Assembly (NCBI RefSeq): GCF_011193355.1
Contig: NZ_CP049780.1
Coordinates: 1,781,582-1,845,581, forward strand
Origin: Streptomyces sp. JB150
Lineage (GTDB): Bacteria; Actinomycetota; Actinomycetes; Streptomycetales; Streptomycetaceae
DNA length: 64,000 nucleotides
Direction of reading: 5' to 3'
Part shown: positions 62,008 to 64,000 of the stretch, piece by piece
Position numbering within the stretch: the first letter of the stretch is position 1
How the letters are laid out: each line of letters opens with the position of its first letter
Notes under the pieces: generated by a model
Seen by the model: only the letters and a program-made list of their open reading frames with translations
The model's database searches: none
Told to the model about the DNA's origin: nothing
Made by a program: the position numbers and the translations under genes

Positions 62008-63831
62008 ATGACGAAGACCACCGACACCACCGTCGACACCACCAAGGTGTCCACCGCCCCGGCCACCCCGGTCGTGCCGCTGCCCTCCGCCGCGGCCCGC
62101 GCCCTCACCGTCGCCGGCTCGGCGGTCGCCCTCGTCGGCACCTTCCTCGCCTGGACCTGGACCAGGGAGTTCCCCGGCAACCTCACGGTCACCGGCTACC
62201 CCGGCGGCCTGCAGGTGCTCACGCTCGTGGGAGCACTGCTCACCCTGCTGTTCGCCGTCTCCGGCTACGGGATCAAGGGCCTGCGCTGGCTCACCCCCGG
62301 CGGCACCAACAGCCCCGTCCTGCTGAGCGCCCTCGGCGTCCTCGGCACCACCGGCTACGCCATCGGCGCCATCTCCTACGAGCTGGGCGGCCTGGTCAAC
62401 CTGGAGCCCGGCGCCTGGGTCTCCGGCGTGGGCGCCCTGATCGCCGTCATCGGCGCCCTCGGCCTCCCCGTCGACCAGCCGTACGACGCGGGCGACCCCA
62501 GCCCGGGCCTGTGGGGCCGCATCCGCCACGCGCTGACCGCTCCCGAGCCGCCCCGCGCCAGGGAGCTGCCCTCCTGGGCGGAGATCCTGATCATCGCCGC
62601 GGGCTTCGGCGTCGGCCTGTACGTCTTCGCGTACGGCATCGGCACCGAGTACTCCGAGCTGTTCATCGGCTTCCTGATCGTCGCCGGATTCGGCTTCACC
62701 GCCGTCACCCGCGCCGGCCTGCTCAAGCGGCTCTCGGCGCTCACCGCCAAGCACCGCAACGTCGCCCTCGCTGCGGCGTTCGTCGCGGCGATCTGCTTCC
62801 CGTTCACCCAGACGAACGACCAGTTCGCCCTGATCGGCGCGAACATCCTCATCTTCGCGACGGTCGCGCTGGGTCTGAACGTGGTCGTCGGCCTCGCCGG
62901 TCTGCTCGACCTCGGATACGTCGCCTTCCTCGGCGTCGGCGCCTACGCCGCCGCCCTGGTCTCCGGCTCCCCGCAGTCGACCATCGGCGTCCACTTCCCG
63001 TTCTGGGCGGCCGTCCTCACCGGTGCCCTCGCCTCGCTGGTCTTCGGCGTGGTGATCGGTGCCCCGACCCTGCGGCTGCGCGGCGACTACCTCGCCATCG
63101 TGACGCTCGGTTTCGGTGAGATCTTCCGCATCACCATGAACAACCTGAACGGCAACAGCGGTCCGGACGTCACCAACGGCTCCAACGGCATCCCGAACAT
63201 CCCCGACCTGGAGATCTTCGGGTTCAACCTGGGCCTGCCGCACAACGTGCTGGGCCACGAGCTGACCCGTTCCGGGAACTACTACCTGCTGATGCTGGTG
63301 TTCACGGCCGTCGTCGTGCTGGTCTTCCGCCGCTCCGCGGAGTCCCGCATCGGCCGCGCGTGGGTCGCCATCCGCGAGGACGAGACCGCCGCCACCGCGA
63401 TGGGCATCAACGGCTTCCGCCTGAAGCTGCTCGCCTTCGCGCTCGGCGCGTGCCTCGCCGGTCTCGCCGGCACCGTCCAGGCGCACGTGTCGTACAGCGT
63501 CACGCCCGAGCAGTACCAGTTCGCCGGCTCCGTGCCGCCCAACTCGGCCTTTCTGCTCGCCGCCGTCATCCTCGGCGGCATGGGCACCATCAGCGGCCCG
63601 CTGATCGGCGCCGCGCTGCTCTACCTGATCCCCGCCAAGCTCCAGTTCATGGCGGAGTACCAGCTGCTCCTCTTCGGCATCGCGCTGATGCTCCTGATGC
63701 GCTTCCGGCCCGAGGGCCTGGTCGCCGACCGCAGGAAGCAGCTCGAATTCCACGAGACCGGACAGCTCGACGTACCGGACGACAAGCCGCTCCCCGACGG
63801 CGCGACCGGCGTCGCCAAGGCAGGGGCGTGA
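62008..63831 (+). CDS. livM: branched-chain amino acid ABC transporter permease LivM, with N-terminal extension
   Basis: A 607-residue permease. The LivM core is at about 275-575: ILIFATVALGLNVVVGLAGLLDLGY (in part ALGLNVVVGLAGLLDLGYVA), LRLRGDYLAIVTLGFGEI, and AWVAIREDETAATAMGING (the coupling loop). The first 250 residues, with six or so extra helices (AGSAVALVGTFLAWTWTRE, GYPGGLQVLTLVGALLTL), are not in E. coli LivM but are usual in Streptomyces. Start ATG 62008; a GTG at 61999 overlapping the livH stop (GTGA) is an alternative. The C-terminal tail is acidic. Confidence 0.93.
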   Translation: MTKTTDTTVDTTKVSTAPATPVVPLPSAAARALTVAGSAVALVGTFLAWTWTREFPGNLTVTGYPGGLQVLTLVGALLTLLFAVSGYGIKGLRWLTPGGTNSPVLLSALGVLGTTGYAIGAISYELGGLVNLEPGAWVSGVGALIAVIGALGLPVDQPYDAGDPSPGLWGRIRHALTAPEPPRARELPSWAEILIIAAGFGVGLYVFAYGIGTEYSELFIGFLIVAGFGFTAVTRAGLLKRLSALTAKHRNVALAAAFVAAICFPFTQTNDQFALIGANILIFATVALGLNVVVGLAGLLDLGYVAFLGVGAYAAALVSGSPQSTIGVHFPFWAAVLTGALASLVFGVVIGAPTLRLRGDYLAIVTLGFGEIFRITMNNLNGNSGPDVTNGSNGIPNIPDLEIFGFNLGLPHNVLGHELTRSGNYYLLMLVFTAVVVLVFRRSAESRIGRAWVAIREDETAATAMGINGFRLKLLAFALGACLAGLAGTVQAHVSYSVTPEQYQFAGSVPPNSAFLLAAVILGGMGTISGPLIGAALLYLIPAKLQFMAEYQLLLFGIALMLLMRFRPEGLVADRRKQLEFHETGQLDVPDDKPLPDGATGVAKAGA

Positions 63832-64000
63832 CCGTCATGACCACCACCACCACCGCACCCGCACCCGCCGGCACCACGGTGCTCGACGCCAGCGGCGTCA
63901 CGATGCGCTTCGGCGGCCTGACCGCCGTGCGCGGGGTCGACCTCACCGTCAACAGCGGCGAGATCGTCGGCCTCATCGGCCCCAACGGCGCCGGGAAGAC
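63828..64000 (+). CDS. livG: branched-chain amino acid ABC transporter ATP-binding protein LivG, N-terminal part
   Basis: The first 57 codons are in the window; the gene runs off the right edge. After a Thr/Ala/Pro tail the sequence is VLDASGVTMRFGGLTAVRGV, then GEIVGLIGPNGAGK, the Walker A loop of LivG. GTG 63828 overlaps the livM TGA; an in-frame ATG at 63837 is the alternative start. It is the fourth gene of the liv operon. Confidence 0.93.
   Translation, partial: MTVMTTTTTAPAPAGTTVLDASGVTMRFGGLTAVRGVDLTVNSGEIVGLIGPNGAGK

Overview
The window is about 72% G+C chromosomal DNA with dense genes, GTG/TTG starts, strong GGAGG-type ribosome sites, leaderless-looking promoters and gene families (DUF397/XRE pairs, MHYT, DUF574 methyltransferases, long GC-rich linkers) that point to Streptomyces or a very close relative. 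Gene order (aroQ, TerC, uvrB, glpQ, ogt, coaE, rpsA, polA, liv transporter) looks like the conserved core of a Streptomyces chromosome rather than an island. I saw no tRNA, rRNA, insertion sequence, prophage or CRISPR array.

Layout. 1-5.4 kb: 5' end of aroQ, an S66 peptidase, an MHS-type transporter, a Ca/H antiporter and a TerC metal exporter behind a probable manganese (yybP-ykoY) riboswitch. 5.4-8.2 kb: a TerD protein and a TerD fusion with a P-loop-less FtsK-like domain. 8.3-13.7 kb: uvrB, an MHYT membrane sensor, secreted GlpQ, the alkyl-DNA repair protein Ogt and a VOC protein. 13.8-25 kb: pseudouridine catabolism (psuGK), methyltransferase, CorA, CBS protein, degenerate uridine kinase, DUF2293 and DUF1772 proteins, an orphan GltD-like protein, AhpD-like protein and a MocR regulator. 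25.1-29.1 kb: a Streptomyces-style regulatory cluster (DUF574 methyltransferase, DUF397, XRE, HATPase, unknown protein, 60-residue protein). 29.4-43.5 kb: deaminase, EEP nuclease, FUSC protein, nucleotidyltransferase, RidA/GNAT pair, a proline-iminopeptidase-like hydrolase with a probable start-proximal frameshift, family 5 UDG, S4 protein, DoxX, methyltransferase, TPR, coaE, PAC2. 43.8-59 kb: rpsA, methyltransferase, HrpB helicase, lytic transglycosylase, DUF4184, polA, FdhF/YdeP-type molybdoenzyme, thioesterase. 59.7-64 kb: branched-chain amino-acid ABC transporter (binding protein, LivH, LivM, 5' end of LivG).

Two patterns cross the whole window. First, a promoter motif of the type known for the LexA-independent DNA damage response of actinobacteria (TTGTCAGTG or CTGTCAGTG, exactly 8 nt, then a TAnnnT-like -10) stands before uvrB, ogt and polA with the same geometry (start codon 7 nt after the -10, so leaderless), and in weaker form before terD, the molybdoenzyme and an unknown small gene. 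Second, many genes are followed by, or end inside, short degenerate tandem arrays (periods 8, 14, 15, 16-18, 18, 23, 25, 34 and 40 bp) of unrelated sequence; in several the stop codon itself lies inside a repeat unit.

All calls are from reading the sequence and remembered family features; no database search was possible.
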